Shown one piece after another: positions 17,205 to 26,996 of a DNA stretch of 40,979 nt. The stretch is from CAZKCK01 sp964552325 (GTDB taxonomy: Bacteria; Bacteroidota; Bacteroidia; Bacteroidales; TTA-H9). Made by a program: the position numbers and the translations under genes. The stretch's first letter is position 1. Every line of letters starts with the position of its first letter. The stretch spans positions 1 to 40,979 of the forward strand of contig CAZKHA010000011.1 of NCBI GenBank assembly GCA_964552325.1, read 5' to 3'. Below the pieces are notes generated by a model. It was not told the DNA's origin, did no database searches, and was given only the letters and a program-made list of their open reading frames with translations.

Positions 17205-19364
17205 ATGAACCACACCAAATTTAATCTAGCTAACAAGCTGTTAAAGGCATACAGCTACCAATGGCACCCTATTGAAAGGGGCTATAACAACCGCACTTTG
17301 TACATTAACGTAGGCGATCATCAAATTTCTGAAAAGCCTGTTTCTGCCTTCATGAAAGAGAAATTTATTGGGGGCAAAGGATTTGGATTGCGCTTGCTTT
17401 GGGATGCCACCAAACCTGATACAAAATGGAATGACCCTGAGAATGAGATTATTATTTCACCTGGTCCAGTAGGCGGCATCACGCAGTACTCAGGGGCCGG
17501 AAAATCGCTATTGGTTTCTATTTCGCCGCAAACCAATTCTATCATGGATTCAAATGTGGGTGGATACTTTGGGCCATTCATGAAATTTGCTGGTTTTGAT
17601 GCACTTGAGCTTCAAGGCAAAGCAGGTAAGGATGTGATAATTTACATTGATGGTGTTAACCATAAAATTGAGATTTACGAAGACCCCGGTTTTTCGGTCG
17701 ATTCGCATATTTTAGGCGAAGAACTCACTGAGTATTTTGCTGAAGATGAAAAAGATTCAAAGAACATAGGTATTGTTTCAACGGGGGCTGCTGCCGAACA
17801 CTCTTTAATCGGTATGGTAAATTTCACCTTTTGGGATATAAAACGCAAAAAAGTCCGCTTAAAACAAGCCGGAAGAGGTGGCATTGGTACTGTGATGCGC
17901 GATAAAAAGATTAAAGCCATTGTAGCTCGTATCCCTGGCGTAGGGGGTAACCTTAACAATGTTTCTAATCTTGAACCAATTATGGAACGCGGCAGGCGCT
18001 ATACCAAAGAAATGGTTGAATTAGACGACAAACAAAACCAAATGCGCAAAAAAGGTACGGCCAATATTGTGAATGTAATGAGCGACTACGACCTTTTGCC
18101 AACGCATAACTTTAAATATGGAAGCCATAAAGACGCCATCAAAATACATAGCGATTTATTAAGGGACAAATACTTTACCCTGGGCATAAACGACGCTTGC
18201 TGGATTGGATGTGCCATGCAATGCGCTAAGGGAGTGGATGACTTTATCCCTAAAACAGGTCCATATAAAGATACCAAAGTAATTGTGGATGGCCCCGAAT
18301 ATGAAACCGCAGCCGGCTTGGGATCCAATTTAGGAATCTTTGATTATGATGCCATTATCGAAGCCAACTTTTATTGTGATACCTATGGCATTTGCACCAT
18401 TACCTGGGGAACCATCGTTGCCTTTTTGATGGAATGCTACGAGAATGGTGTAATAAATAAGGAAATTACGGGCGGGTTAGATTTGCATTTTGGCAATGTA
18501 AACGATTCTCTGGAACTTTTACACCAACTAGCTCGCGGCGAAGGCTTTGGAAAACTTGCTGGCTTAGGAGTTAGGAGGCTAAAGGAAATTTTTGTGAAAG
18601 AACATGGAGCTGATCCTAATTTCTTGAATGATATTGGAATGGAAAACAAAGGATTGGAATATTCTCAATACGTTTCAAAAGAATCGCTTGCCCAACAGGG
18701 TGGGTATGCCATGACCAATAAAGGCCCTCAACATGATGAAGCTTGGCTTATTTTTATGGATATGGTTAACAACCAAATACCTACCTTTGAAGACAAAGCC
18801 GAAGCACTGCATTATTTCCCGATGTTCAGGACCTGGTTTGGGCTGATGGGCTTGTGCAAAATAGTTTGGAATGATGTAACTCCAGCCGATAACAAATTTA
18901 CTGATGAACCAGCCAAAATACCAGAACACGTTGATAATTATGTTACTGTTTATAATGGCGTAACCGGTAACAACATCGACAAGCACGAAATGATTAGGCA
19001 ATCAGAACGGGTATATAACTTCCAGCGTATCTTTAACATTCGCCGTGGTTTTGGGCTTCGCAAACACGATGCCCAACCCTATAGGGCTGCAGGGCCAGTT
19101 ACCATTGAGGAGTATGAATCGAGGGCTGAACGATACGACAAACAAATGCTTGAATTAATTGGCGTTGACCCAACAGGAAAATCTACAGCCGAAAAAGTTG
19201 CCATAACGCGTAAACACCGTGAAAACCAATACGAAAAACTATTGGATGCCGTGTATCAACGGCGCGGTTGGACCAAAAATGGTGTACCCAAAATAGAGCA
19301 CCTCAAAAAAATAGGAATGGACCTACCCGAACTCATCGAAATAGTAGCACCCCTTCAAGACTAA
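17205..19364 (+). CDS. Aldehyde:ferredoxin oxidoreductase family tungsto/molybdopterin enzyme, divergent
   Basis: The 719-residue protein covers the family's length. The N-terminal fold motif is FIGGKGFGLRLLWD, and the middle has PEYETAAGLGSNLGIFD. These enzymes oxidise aldehydes to acids with ferredoxin, using a bis-pterin tungsten or molybdenum site and one [4Fe-4S] cluster. The cluster cysteines appear as CWIGCAMQC (C332, C336, C340), a CX3CX3C spacing rather than the CX2CX3C of the archaeal prototype. The fourth cysteine is in GLMGLC (C551), where the usual DxxGLC aspartate is glycine. The first pterin motif is DTYGIC. It therefore belongs to a divergent branch; the substrate is unknown. 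No ferredoxin-like electron-transfer subunit is adjacent. A strong terminator follows. The protein is expected to be oxygen-sensitive. Confidence 0.85.
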   Translation: MNHTKFNLANKLLKAYSYQWHPIERGYNNRTLYINVGDHQISEKPVSAFMKEKFIGGKGFGLRLLWDATKPDTKWNDPENEIIISPGPVGGITQYSGAGKSLLVSISPQTNSIMDSNVGGYFGPFMKFAGFDALELQGKAGKDVIIYIDGVNHKIEIYEDPGFSVDSHILGEELTEYFAEDEKDSKNIGIVSTGAAAEHSLIGMVNFTFWDIKRKKVRLKQAGRGGIGTVMRDKKIKAIVARIPGVGGNLNNVSNLEPIMERGRRYTKEMVELDDKQNQMRKKGTANIVNVMSDYDLLPTHNFKYGSHKDAIKIHSDLLRDKYFTLGINDACWIGCAMQCAKGVDDFIPKTGPYKDTKVIVDGPEYETAAGLGSNLGIFDYDAIIEANFYCDTYGICTITWGTIVAFLMECYENGVINKEITGGLDLHFGNVNDSLELLHQLARGEGFGKLAGLGVRRLKEIFVKEHGADPNFLNDIGMENKGLEYSQYVSKESLAQQGGYAMTNKGPQHDEAWLIFMDMVNNQIPTFEDKAEALHYFPMFRTWFGLMGLCKIVWNDVTPADNKFTDEPAKIPEHVDNYVTVYNGVTGNNIDKHEMIRQSERVYNFQRIFNIRRGFGLRKHDAQPYRAAGPVTIEEYESRAERYDKQMLELIGVDPTGKSTAEKVAITRKHRENQYEKLLDAVYQRRGWTKNGVPKIEHLKKIGMDLPELIEIVAPLQD

Positions 19365-19370
19365 ACATAA

Positions 19371-19395
19371 AAGCCGCTTTCGAGCGGTTTTTTTT
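19371..19395 (+). terminator. Intrinsic terminator of the aldehyde oxidoreductase gene
   Basis: A CCGCT-TTCG-AGCGG hairpin (19374-19387) has a stable UUCG tetraloop, is preceded by A residues and is followed by eight T residues. It begins just after the stop codon. Confidence 0.9.
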
Positions 19396-19423
19396 ATCCT
19401 TTATCGTTTCTCATTTAAAAGCA

Positions 19424-19431
19424 TATCTTTG
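19424..19431 (+). promoter_or_regulatory. -7 element for the sensor kinase gene
   Basis: TATCTTTG matches TAnnTTTG, 42 nt before the ATG at 19474 and downstream of the preceding terminator. No -33 TTG is visible. Confidence 0.45.
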
Positions 19432-19473
19432 TATTTGCAATTGTTTGCTTAAAAAAAAGGTTTAGTATTTAAT

Positions 19474-22400
19474 ATGAGACTCATATACAACATATTAACT
19501 ATTGGTTTTTTATTTTTTGGCCTGACATCAATAAGCCTTAGCCAAAGTAATATACTCGATTTTGAACGTTTTTCGAGTGACGATGGTCTTTCAGCCGATT
19601 TTATAAACTGTATTGAACAAGATAGCCTTGGTTTCTTGTGGATAGGTACCAATGATGGCCTTAACCGATTTGATGGTTACTCGTTTACAACTATAACCAG
19701 CATCGGCACCAAAGGTAAGGTATTGTCAGGCAACCAAATCAACAGCTTAGCATATGCAGGTGGCAATAAACTCTGGATAGCTACCAACAATGGTTTAAAC
19801 TGCTTGTTTCTCGAAACAGGCTTTATCGATCATTTTACGTTTAAATCGCCTAGCAATTCAACTAATTCGGTAAATAAGCTGGTAGCTGATGAAGAAGGAA
19901 ATATCTGGTTTAGTTTTACGTATGATTCACATATAAACTGTTACAACCCCCAAACTAAACGGTTGGTAAGTATAAAGTTAAGCACGCCCAATGGCCAAAT
20001 ACCTACTGTACCTAAGGACTTTTTATTCTCAAAAACTGGCAGGATAATAATTGGGGGATCTACTGGAAACATTATTCAAATTGATGCAGCTAAACAGGTA
20101 ATTATAAAAAACAGCACTATCGACTCAGGTTTTGAAATAGGCCAGCTCTATGAAGATTCAAAATCAGGGTTGTGGGCATCATCAAACGCATGGGGATTCT
20201 ATCATATTTCGGCGCCATTTGTCAATCCTAGCGCTACCGTTTTACACAACTACTTTCCATCGCGGTCGTTTATGGAAGTTGATGATACAACTATGTTGAT
20301 AGGTTCGATTAGGCATGGCATATTTGAATTTAACACAAATCAAAAAATACTAACTCAGCACTATATTGAGCAAGCAGGGTCAAATATTGTAAATAAAGCA
20401 GGGGTAATATGTTTTTTTAAAGATAAGTACGCGAATATTTGGATTGGTTCTTCAGGAAATGGATTATTTATGGTTCCAAAAGTAAGTAATCCGTTTCATA
20501 CCTTGAGGCAACAGCACACACCTACTAGATTTTTATCGAAAGTTGGGGATGTAGTTATTAATAAGTACGAAACCACCAATAATTTAAACATGATGACTAT
20601 GAAAAGCGTCAGGTGTTTATACGCTGATAAAGACTTTATATATTTTGGAGGATACCCCGGGCTTAATAAATTGAACCGTATAACGAACGAAATATCCATA
20701 TTAGATTCTACACATATTATTTATTGTATAAAGCCCGATCCAGCTGACCCGAACATTTTATGGATAGGTTGCGAAGAACCCTTAAATAGTTTGTACAGTT
20801 TTTCAAAAACAAGCAATCGGCTTAGCCAACAAACTTTACTTACGGGCTATGTATTCAGCCTTTTATGCGATTCAGCCAATTCGATATGGCTAGGGGTCGC
20901 TAACGGTTTGATACACTATAATCCCCAATCAAAAAAAGCCAAGTATTATAAAAACCAGGGACTCAACTCGAATCAACTCCCCCCAGGAGATATTAAAAGT
21001 TTATTAAAGGATAGTCAAGGTTTACTATGGATTGGGACATCGGTCGGCAAAGTGGTAAGTTTTAATCCTAAAACAGAGGTTTTTACGTATCATCCAAATC
21101 CAGAAGACCCAGAAGTAACTTTTGCCAAGGATTATATACTCTGCATGTACGAACAAAAGCCTTATTTATGGGTTGGAACTGGCTCTGGACTGTATAAATA
21201 CAACCGGACGAATCAAAAATTATCAATTTATACTACAGAGAATGGGTTACCCAACAATGTAATTTATTCAATATTACCGGATGAAAGAGGTAATTTATGG
21301 TTATCAACGAATAAAGGAATCAGTTGTTTCAATCCTAGTGAAATATCCTGTATAAACTATGACAAAACCAATGGCTTGCAGGCAAATGAGTTTAATACAT
21401 CTTCCTATTTCTCATCTCCTAATTATGAGTTATTCTTTGGTGGTGTAAATGGATTTACATGGTTCGACCCGAGCGATATGCGTAATCAGACATTAAAATC
21501 AACAATTGCGCTTACAAATATTTATATTAATAATAAACACATCCACAATTTTAACCCCTATCAAAAAGATCATAGGTTCAAGTTTAGCCACAAAGATGTA
21601 TTCGTAACTATTGAATTTGCTGCAACTTCACTTGTCCACACACAACAAATAAATTACAAATACAAACTTAAAGGTATTGATGATCAATGGATAGATCTTG
21701 GAAATGAACGTAAGATTACATTTAACAGCTTACCATCTAAAAACTTTACATTAATTATTACAGCTTATAACCACCATTTTGGTCAAGTGCCAGTACCATT
21801 GGTAATTTCCGTAGAGGTTATCCCACCATTTTATAAAACATTTTGGTTTATTATTATTGCTGCGATATGTCTTTTCTTGCTTAGTTGGTTTTTGATAAAC
21901 CTATGGATTAAGCGAATGAAAAACAAAAACAAACTATTGGAAATTTTGGTAGAAGAGCGTACACTCAAAATTAGGGAACAAAATCAAGAAATACTTGATC
22001 AAAAGGAGCAACTACTTCTAAATAATGTGGATTTAGAAACCTTGAATACAACCAAGGACAAATTCTTTTCAATAATTGGGCATGATTTAAAAAATCCCTT
22101 GGGCGTTGTTATGGGCTTTAGCGAATTGCTCTTAACCGAGTTCGATGATTTTAGCGATGAACAAAAACAGCAATATTTAAAAATAATAAACGACGCAAGT
22201 AATTCTGCCTATAACCTCCTAGAAAACCTCCTTACCTGGTCGCGGAGCCAAACTGGGAAAATAGCTTACAATCCTGAAAATAAAGATCTATCTGCCATTA
22301 TTTTTGACGAACTAGGAAAAGCCAGCACCTTGGCAACCGAAAAAAGAATAAGGATAATACCTAATATTTCGGATGAATTTGAGGCCTATTTTGATGAAAA

Positions 22401-22737
22401 CATGTTCAGGACAGTGATTAGAAACCTTCTGATGAATGCCATTAAATTCTCAAATGCTGATGGGATAATAGAAGTGCGGGTACTTTCACTTGACGATTTT
22501 TATGAGATTCAGGTAAGTGATACCGGCTTAGGTATGGACAAGGAGGTTATGGACAACTTGTTTAATTTAGGCGTTTCGCAATCGCGCTTGGGAACAAATA
22601 ACGAAAAAGGAACTGGCTTAGGATTAATATTATGCCAAGAATTCGTAAAACGTAATGGAGGACAGCTTACTGTACAAAGCGTTGTTGGAGTTGGATCAAC
22701 ATTTAAATTTACGGTTCCTAAACCTACAATTTATTGA
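19474..22737 (+). CDS. Sensor histidine kinase with periplasmic two-propeller (Reg_prop) and Y_Y_Y domains
   Basis: The 1087-residue protein starts with a signal peptide. It then has many Reg_prop blades, for example GFLWIGTNDGLNRFDG near 53-68 and later IWIGSS, LWIGTS, LWVGTG and LWLSTN repeats, enough for two periplasmic propellers. A Y_Y_Y domain (KYKLKGIDDQW) lies at about 690-780, and one transmembrane helix at about 786-808. The cytoplasmic part has HisKA with IIGHDLKNPLG (H870) and HATPase_c with NLLMNAIKFS, DTGLGM and GTGLGL motifs. It matches the sensor half of Bacteroidota hybrid two-component systems but lacks the receiver and AraC domains, ending soon after the ATPase. No response regulator gene is adjacent, so the partner is encoded elsewhere. 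The ligand is probably a carbohydrate or other extracellular cue, by family analogy only. Confidence 0.9.
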   Translation: MRLIYNILTIGFLFFGLTSISLSQSNILDFERFSSDDGLSADFINCIEQDSLGFLWIGTNDGLNRFDGYSFTTITSIGTKGKVLSGNQINSLAYAGGNKLWIATNNGLNCLFLETGFIDHFTFKSPSNSTNSVNKLVADEEGNIWFSFTYDSHINCYNPQTKRLVSIKLSTPNGQIPTVPKDFLFSKTGRIIIGGSTGNIIQIDAAKQVIIKNSTIDSGFEIGQLYEDSKSGLWASSNAWGFYHISAPFVNPSATVLHNYFPSRSFMEVDDTTMLIGSIRHGIFEFNTNQKILTQHYIEQAGSNIVNKAGVICFFKDKYANIWIGSSGNGLFMVPKVSNPFHTLRQQHTPTRFLSKVGDVVINKYETTNNLNMMTMKSVRCLYADKDFIYFGGYPGLNKLNRITNEISILDSTHIIYCIKPDPADPNILWIGCEEPLNSLYSFSKTSNRLSQQTLLTGYVFSLLCDSANSIWLGVANGLIHYNPQSKKAKYYKNQGLNSNQLPPGDIKSLLKDSQGLLWIGTSVGKVVSFNPKTEVFTYHPNPEDPEVTFAKDYILCMYEQKPYLWVGTGSGLYKYNRTNQKLSIYTTENGLPNNVIYSILPDERGNLWLSTNKGISCFNPSEISCINYDKTNGLQANEFNTSSYFSSPNYELFFGGVNGFTWFDPSDMRNQTLKSTIALTNIYINNKHIHNFNPYQKDHRFKFSHKDVFVTIEFAATSLVHTQQINYKYKLKGIDDQWIDLGNERKITFNSLPSKNFTLIITAYNHHFGQVPVPLVISVEVIPPFYKTFWFIIIAAICLFLLSWFLINLWIKRMKNKNKLLEILVEERTLKIREQNQEILDQKEQLLLNNVDLETLNTTKDKFFSIIGHDLKNPLGVVMGFSELLLTEFDDFSDEQKQQYLKIINDASNSAYNLLENLLTWSRSQTGKIAYNPENKDLSAIIFDELGKASTLATEKRIRIIPNISDEFEAYFDENMFRTVIRNLLMNAIKFSNADGIIEVRVLSLDDFYEIQVSDTGLGMDKEVMDNLFNLGVSQSRLGTNNEKGTGLGLILCQEFVKRNGGQLTVQSVVGVGSTFKFTVPKPTIY

Positions 22738-22751
22738 TTATTAATCAATAA
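22731..22751. repeat. 21-bp perfect palindrome spanning both convergent stop codons
   Basis: TTATTGATTA (22731-22740), one central base, and TAATCAATAA (22742-22751) form a perfect inverted repeat. It contains the kinase TGA (22735-22737) and the ligA stop (22743-22741). It may act as a bidirectional terminator or hairpin, though no T-tract follows on either strand. Confidence 0.6.
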
Positions 22752-24786
22752 TCAGGGCATTAAAATCATCTTCAGTAATAATTTTTGTTCCCAAGGATTG
22801 AGCTTTTTCAAGTTTAGCAGGCCCCATGTTTTGGCCAGCCACCAAAAAATCTGTTTTTGATGATATGCTGCTTTGCACCTTGCCACCGTGGCTTTCTATT
22901 AATTGTTTAAGTTCCTCGCGTTCATAGTTATTAAATACACCACTTACAACAAACGATTTGCCTAAAAGCCGTTTTGAACTTAACGTTGAACTGTGATTTG
23001 CCATCGTTAATTGTAAACCAGCCTCTTCAAGCTTTTTTAGTAATTCATGATGCTTCGTATCATCAAAATACTTCAAAATACTCGAAGCTATCTTCTCCCC
23101 TATTTCATCAACCAAAATCAATTGCTCATAACTTGCTTCCATTAAACTATGGATACTTTTGTAATGTAAAGCGAGTTTTTTGGCAACGGTTTCTCCCACA
23201 TAGCGTATTCCTAAGGCATATAACACCCTGGGAAAAGGGACACTTTTTGAATTTTCGATGCCTTTTAGTATGTTTTCAACGGTTTTCTCCCGAAAGCCAA
23301 TCTTCCTCTCCTTACCATCGGTTGAATTATAAACCTTTTCGAGACCAATAAGTTGCGATTGAGAAAGCGAATAGAAATCAGCGATGGTTTTTACCAATCC
23401 ATTATCGAAAAGTACTTCAACCTTGCCTTCGCCCAAACTATCAATATTCATAGCTTTCCGACTAATGAAGTGCTCAAGTTTTCCTTTTATCTGTGGTGAA
23501 CAAGCGTCGTCGTTGGGACAATAATAGGCTGCCTCTCCATCGGTCCTGACCAGTTTAGTGCCACATTCGGGACAAGTTTCGATAAAAACGGTTGGTAAAA
23601 AATCCGGTTGCCTGAAATCATAATCCACGGCAACTATTTTAGGAATAATTTCCCCGCCTTTTTCCACAAAAACCCTATCGCCTATGCGTACATCTAATTG
23701 TGCTATAATGCTTGCATTATGCAAAGAAGCCCTTTTTACAGTGGAGCCGGCCAATAGAATGGGTTCGAGTTCGGCTACGGGTGTTACGGCGCCAGTGCGG
23801 CCAACTTGGTAAACAATGTCGTTTAAACGTGTACTAACCTGCTCTGCTTTAAACTTATAGGCAATAGCCCAACGCGGCGATTTTGCCGTAAAACCCAACT
23901 CCTCTTGCAGCTCAAGGCTATTGACCTTAATAACGATTCCATCAATATCAAATGGCAGTTCATAGCGGGCTGTATCCCAGGATGCAATAAAATCAATAAT
24001 TTCAGTAAAACTGCCACATCGGGCCATGTAGTTGGGCACATTAAAGCCCCAATTGCGTGCCGCAACCAAATTCTCGTAATGATTTGCAAATGGTAAATTA
24101 GCACCTGCTAAGTTATACAAATAGCAATCGAGCCCTCGTTTTGCCACCTCTGCAGAATCTTGCATCTTAAGGCTTCCTGAGGCCGCATTGCGTGGATTTG
24201 CAAAAGGTGTATCGCCGCTTTCTTCGCGTTCTAGGTTCAAGCGTTCAAAGGCCGAATGAGGCATAAATACCTCGCCCCTAATTTCAAATTCTGCAGGGAA
24301 ATCACCATAAAGCTTTAACGGAATACTTTTTATGGTTTTTATATTGGTGGTAACATCATCGCCCTCCTCACCATCGCCACGGGTTAAAGCCCTAACTAAT
24401 AGGCCATCAATATAGGTTAAGCTTATCGAAAGTCCATCGTATTTTAATTCACATACATATTCAGGCTCATACCCTACTAATTTTACAACACGATTGCAAA
24501 ATTCAATTATCTCTGCCGATGAATACGAATTTGAAAGCGACAACATTGGATACTTGTGAGCAGCACTTGTGAAGTTTTTAGTAACTTGGCCACCAACTCG
24601 TTGTGTGGGCGATGCTGGCATAATAAACTGTGGAAACTCCTTTTCGAGCTGACTTAACTCTTCAAGCATCCTATCGAATTGATAATCTGAAATTTCCGGA
24701 TTATCCAAAACATAATAATTGTAATTATGCTGATTAAGCTCTTCGGTGAGCTCCATAATTCGCGCTTTGGCTAAAATGGCATCCAT
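22741..24786 (-). CDS. ligA: NAD-dependent DNA ligase LigA
   Basis: The 681-residue protein seals nicks with NAD+ in replication and repair. The order is canonical: the Ia NAD-binding domain starts near the N-terminus with the Y..DNPEISDYQFD segment, the adenylation motif is LKYDG (K115), and then come the OB-fold (RVFVEKGGEIIPKI), a four-cysteine zinc finger (C405, C408, C423, C429), helix-hairpin-helix repeats (ALGIRYVGETVAKKLA and later IGEKIASSI) and a C-terminal BRCT domain (KSFVVSGVF to the end). Length is normal and nothing is missing. It is the second gene of a minus-strand pair: the GT-C-like gene ends 4 nt before its ATG. It converges with the sensor kinase gene with 3 nt between stops, within a palindrome. 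Confidence 0.97.
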   Translation of the reverse strand: MDAILAKARIMELTEELNQHNYNYYVLDNPEISDYQFDRMLEELSQLEKEFPQFIMPASPTQRVGGQVTKNFTSAAHKYPMLSLSNSYSSAEIIEFCNRVVKLVGYEPEYVCELKYDGLSISLTYIDGLLVRALTRGDGEEGDDVTTNIKTIKSIPLKLYGDFPAEFEIRGEVFMPHSAFERLNLEREESGDTPFANPRNAASGSLKMQDSAEVAKRGLDCYLYNLAGANLPFANHYENLVAARNWGFNVPNYMARCGSFTEIIDFIASWDTARYELPFDIDGIVIKVNSLELQEELGFTAKSPRWAIAYKFKAEQVSTRLNDIVYQVGRTGAVTPVAELEPILLAGSTVKRASLHNASIIAQLDVRIGDRVFVEKGGEIIPKIVAVDYDFRQPDFLPTVFIETCPECGTKLVRTDGEAAYYCPNDDACSPQIKGKLEHFISRKAMNIDSLGEGKVEVLFDNGLVKTIADFYSLSQSQLIGLEKVYNSTDGKERKIGFREKTVENILKGIENSKSVPFPRVLYALGIRYVGETVAKKLALHYKSIHSLMEASYEQLILVDEIGEKIASSILKYFDDTKHHELLKKLEEAGLQLTMANHSSTLSSKRLLGKSFVVSGVFNNYEREELKQLIESHGGKVQSSISSKTDFLVAGQNMGPAKLEKAQSLGTKIITEDDFNALIID

Positions 24787-24790
24787 AGGA

Positions 24791-26284
24791 TTAATTAACA
24801 GGGCTTTGTATATAATAATTATTACGGTAAACTACAATGGTTTCGGCCGGAAAATCCTTGAAAAGTAACTTTATAAAACTTTCAGTTATTCCAGACTCTA
24901 GGGACGTAACATAGCTAATATTTGGTAATACGGGATAAATAGCCTCAATTCGATCTTTAAGGTTTCTTTCGCCGTAAAATAAGATAAACTGAGGATCTTG
25001 TTCCGGATTGCTCCGAAGCCAAACTTTTAGGCTGTCTGGTGGAAAATCTTGATTGACAAGAATTTCAGCACATTGTTGGTTTAAGTAAAAATGCGGCATC
25101 CTAACAACTTGCTCGTTACCTGATTGTTCGGACACAAAACTATTTACGGGTTCATATCTGCTTAAAAACTGCATAGCCTCAATTTCGGTTTCTCGAGCGT
25201 AAAGTGTTGATGCAAAGGGCAACAAAAAAAAGTTAAGGCTCCAAAAACACAATAAAACCAAGTAATATCCAGAATTATGCCGTGCCCAAAAAACAGACTT
25301 TTCTATAAATAACACCCAGCCCGAACTTCCGGCAACAATAATAAATGGAAGGGTAAATAACATCAAACCAACTGCTGATTCTCCAAAAAAAATACTACTA
25401 ATTAATGTGAAGATCGTTGGTATCGTAATAAAATACAGTTGCTTAAACGAAGTAGCCAGTCCCCGAAACAGAAATACCGATACTGGGGGAATCATCACTA
25501 CAAAAGGCAATAAATACACCAAATACCAGACAGGATACACTGCCAACGATTTGAAAAATACCTGAAAATACGTACTAACAGCTGTTAATGGTTCAACTTT
25601 ATTAACTAGGTCGAAGGGAACTTGAACCGAAAGATGGGATAACGCGAATGCTGTAATAAAGACTAATGCTGTAATGTATTTGGCTGAAAACAACAAGGTT
25701 AAAAATAGCAAGGCAACAATAATCCATGTGTCATAAGCTAAAAGAAAACCAATTGTACAAAGAATACCAGTTAAAAACGGCAAAATATAGTTAGGCTTAC
25801 GCAAGTGAAGGTTCAAGAAATAAAGGGCCGTCATAAACAAAGGAACTGCGGCCATTAATGCCATATTTCGCACACTTAGCCAAGGAATAAACCAAAAACC
25901 AGCTAAAAGTATGCCGGTAAAAGCCGCTATACGCTGATTATAAAGCTGGTTAACCATCTTATAGCCAGCAATTATCGTATGGAACGAAAGTAAAGCCATC
26001 ATCAAGCGAATGACTGTAGTGGCAATTTCGGGTTTATGGATGTTTAGGGTTTCTAATCCTTTAAAAACCAATGCATGCAATGCTATAAACCAACCATCTT
26101 CCAAGGATACCATTTCAATAATATGTGTTATTCCCAAATTGGCTACAGGAGCAGCTTTTTCAATTATGGAAAAATGCTCTGCAGGCTGAAGGTAGCCTCC
26201 CGAGAAAAAAACCGCAGCAGTCCTTGTTACAATGGCAACAAAGAATATGAATAAATATGGTTTCTTTATACGAAACCTATTCAA
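24791..26284 (-). CDS. Polytopic membrane protein, GT-C glycosyltransferase-like
   Basis: The 497-residue protein has about ten hydrophobic segments in its first ~370 residues, then a ~120-residue soluble tail. The N-terminal loop contains YLQPAEHFSIIEKA after the first membrane helix. This recalls the acidic loop of GT22-type mannosyltransferases (PxEHF), but the diagnostic HPDE form is absent, so the assignment is weak. An alternative is another envelope polymer or lipid glycosyltransferase. Its stop codon lies 4 nt upstream of the ligA start, so the two are probably cotranscribed. That link is unlikely to reflect shared function. I do not see a clear TAnnTTTG upstream. Confidence 0.6.
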   Translation of the reverse strand: MNRFRIKKPYLFIFFVAIVTRTAAVFFSGGYLQPAEHFSIIEKAAPVANLGITHIIEMVSLEDGWFIALHALVFKGLETLNIHKPEIATTVIRLMMALLSFHTIIAGYKMVNQLYNQRIAAFTGILLAGFWFIPWLSVRNMALMAAVPLFMTALYFLNLHLRKPNYILPFLTGILCTIGFLLAYDTWIIVALLFLTLLFSAKYITALVFITAFALSHLSVQVPFDLVNKVEPLTAVSTYFQVFFKSLAVYPVWYLVYLLPFVVMIPPVSVFLFRGLATSFKQLYFITIPTIFTLISSIFFGESAVGLMLFTLPFIIVAGSSGWVLFIEKSVFWARHNSGYYLVLLCFWSLNFFLLPFASTLYARETEIEAMQFLSRYEPVNSFVSEQSGNEQVVRMPHFYLNQQCAEILVNQDFPPDSLKVWLRSNPEQDPQFILFYGERNLKDRIEAIYPVLPNISYVTSLESGITESFIKLLFKDFPAETIVVYRNNYYIQSPVN

Positions 26285-26349
26285 CCTGAACCTAATATAT
26301 TCTACAAATGGTAAAATAGTGCGTATATGTTAAATAAATGAATTCGTAA

Positions 26350-26940
26350 CTATCCGTGCAGTAAGCAAATCTCTTTAATTTGCCTGAGGTTTTCCTGTTT
26401 ACCATCGTTACGGGTATCTTGGGCAATTTTGGTAAAGTATGTGTGGTTTTCTAAAAATGCGATTTGAAGCAAATACCACTCCCGTAAACTGGTTTGTTTA
26501 ATCTTCAACGTATTCCATTCATACCGTAAACGATGTGCAATCATGTGAAAATCATCACGGCCTAAATAATCGAGGTCGGCATCGCAAATAATTTGTTCAA
26601 GTTTAGAAGTTGCTTTTTGGGGTAGCCTTGTTGCTAGAATCATCTCCGCAATTTGGTTAATATCAGCAAGGCTGTAGCCATATTTTGGAAGCCAAAGCGC
26701 ACAAAGGTCCACAGCGGCTTGTTCGTGGCCTTGATACGTAACAAGCATACCTGAATCGTGCATAAGTGTGGCTGTCTTTAATAACACGATTTGATGTTCA
26801 TCTAAGGCTTCGCCTCGCACTATCCGCATGGCCGATTCATACACATCGATGGTATGTTCGATAGAATGGTAAGTTAGCTGAGGTTTTAAACCTGTGCGCA
26901 ACTGTTCCGTTATATAGTCTCGTGCCGCTTGATAATCCAT
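26350..26940 (-). CDS. HD-domain phosphohydrolase-like protein
   Basis: The 196-residue protein has the HD superfamily metal-site pattern: YHSIEHT (H25, H29), LMHDSG (H61, D62), and further acidic residues in ICDADLDYLG (D120, D122, D124). Members cleave phosphate esters of nucleotides or second messengers; this one has no further domain that would narrow the substrate. It has no signal peptide or membrane span. Its promoter (26964-26995) faces away from the tRNA-Gly promoter. The GT-C-like gene begins 65 nt downstream on the same strand, so cotranscription is possible. Confidence 0.8.
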   Translation of the reverse strand: MDYQAARDYITEQLRTGLKPQLTYHSIEHTIDVYESAMRIVRGEALDEHQIVLLKTATLMHDSGMLVTYQGHEQAAVDLCALWLPKYGYSLADINQIAEMILATRLPQKATSKLEQIICDADLDYLGRDDFHMIAHRLRYEWNTLKIKQTSLREWYLLQIAFLENHTYFTKIAQDTRNDGKQENLRQIKEICLLHG

Positions 26941-26963
26941 GTAATCAACTTATAATTGAACTG

Positions 26964-26995
26964 TAAAAATAATGCTTTAATTGATTGGGTGCAAA
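26964..26995 (-). promoter_or_regulatory. Promoter of the HD-domain gene
   Basis: On the minus strand TTTG (26995-26992), a 20-nt spacer and TATTTTTA (26971-26964) approximate the consensus, with the last -7 base off. The -33 elements of this and the divergent tRNA promoter are separated by a single base. Confidence 0.5.
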
Positions 26996-26996
26996 C

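Noticed and set aside
19474..22737. Complete hybrid two-component system (kinase plus receiver plus AraC regulator)
   Set aside because: The chain ends soon after the ATPase motifs; there is no receiver or AraC domain, and the next gene is ligA on the opposite strand.
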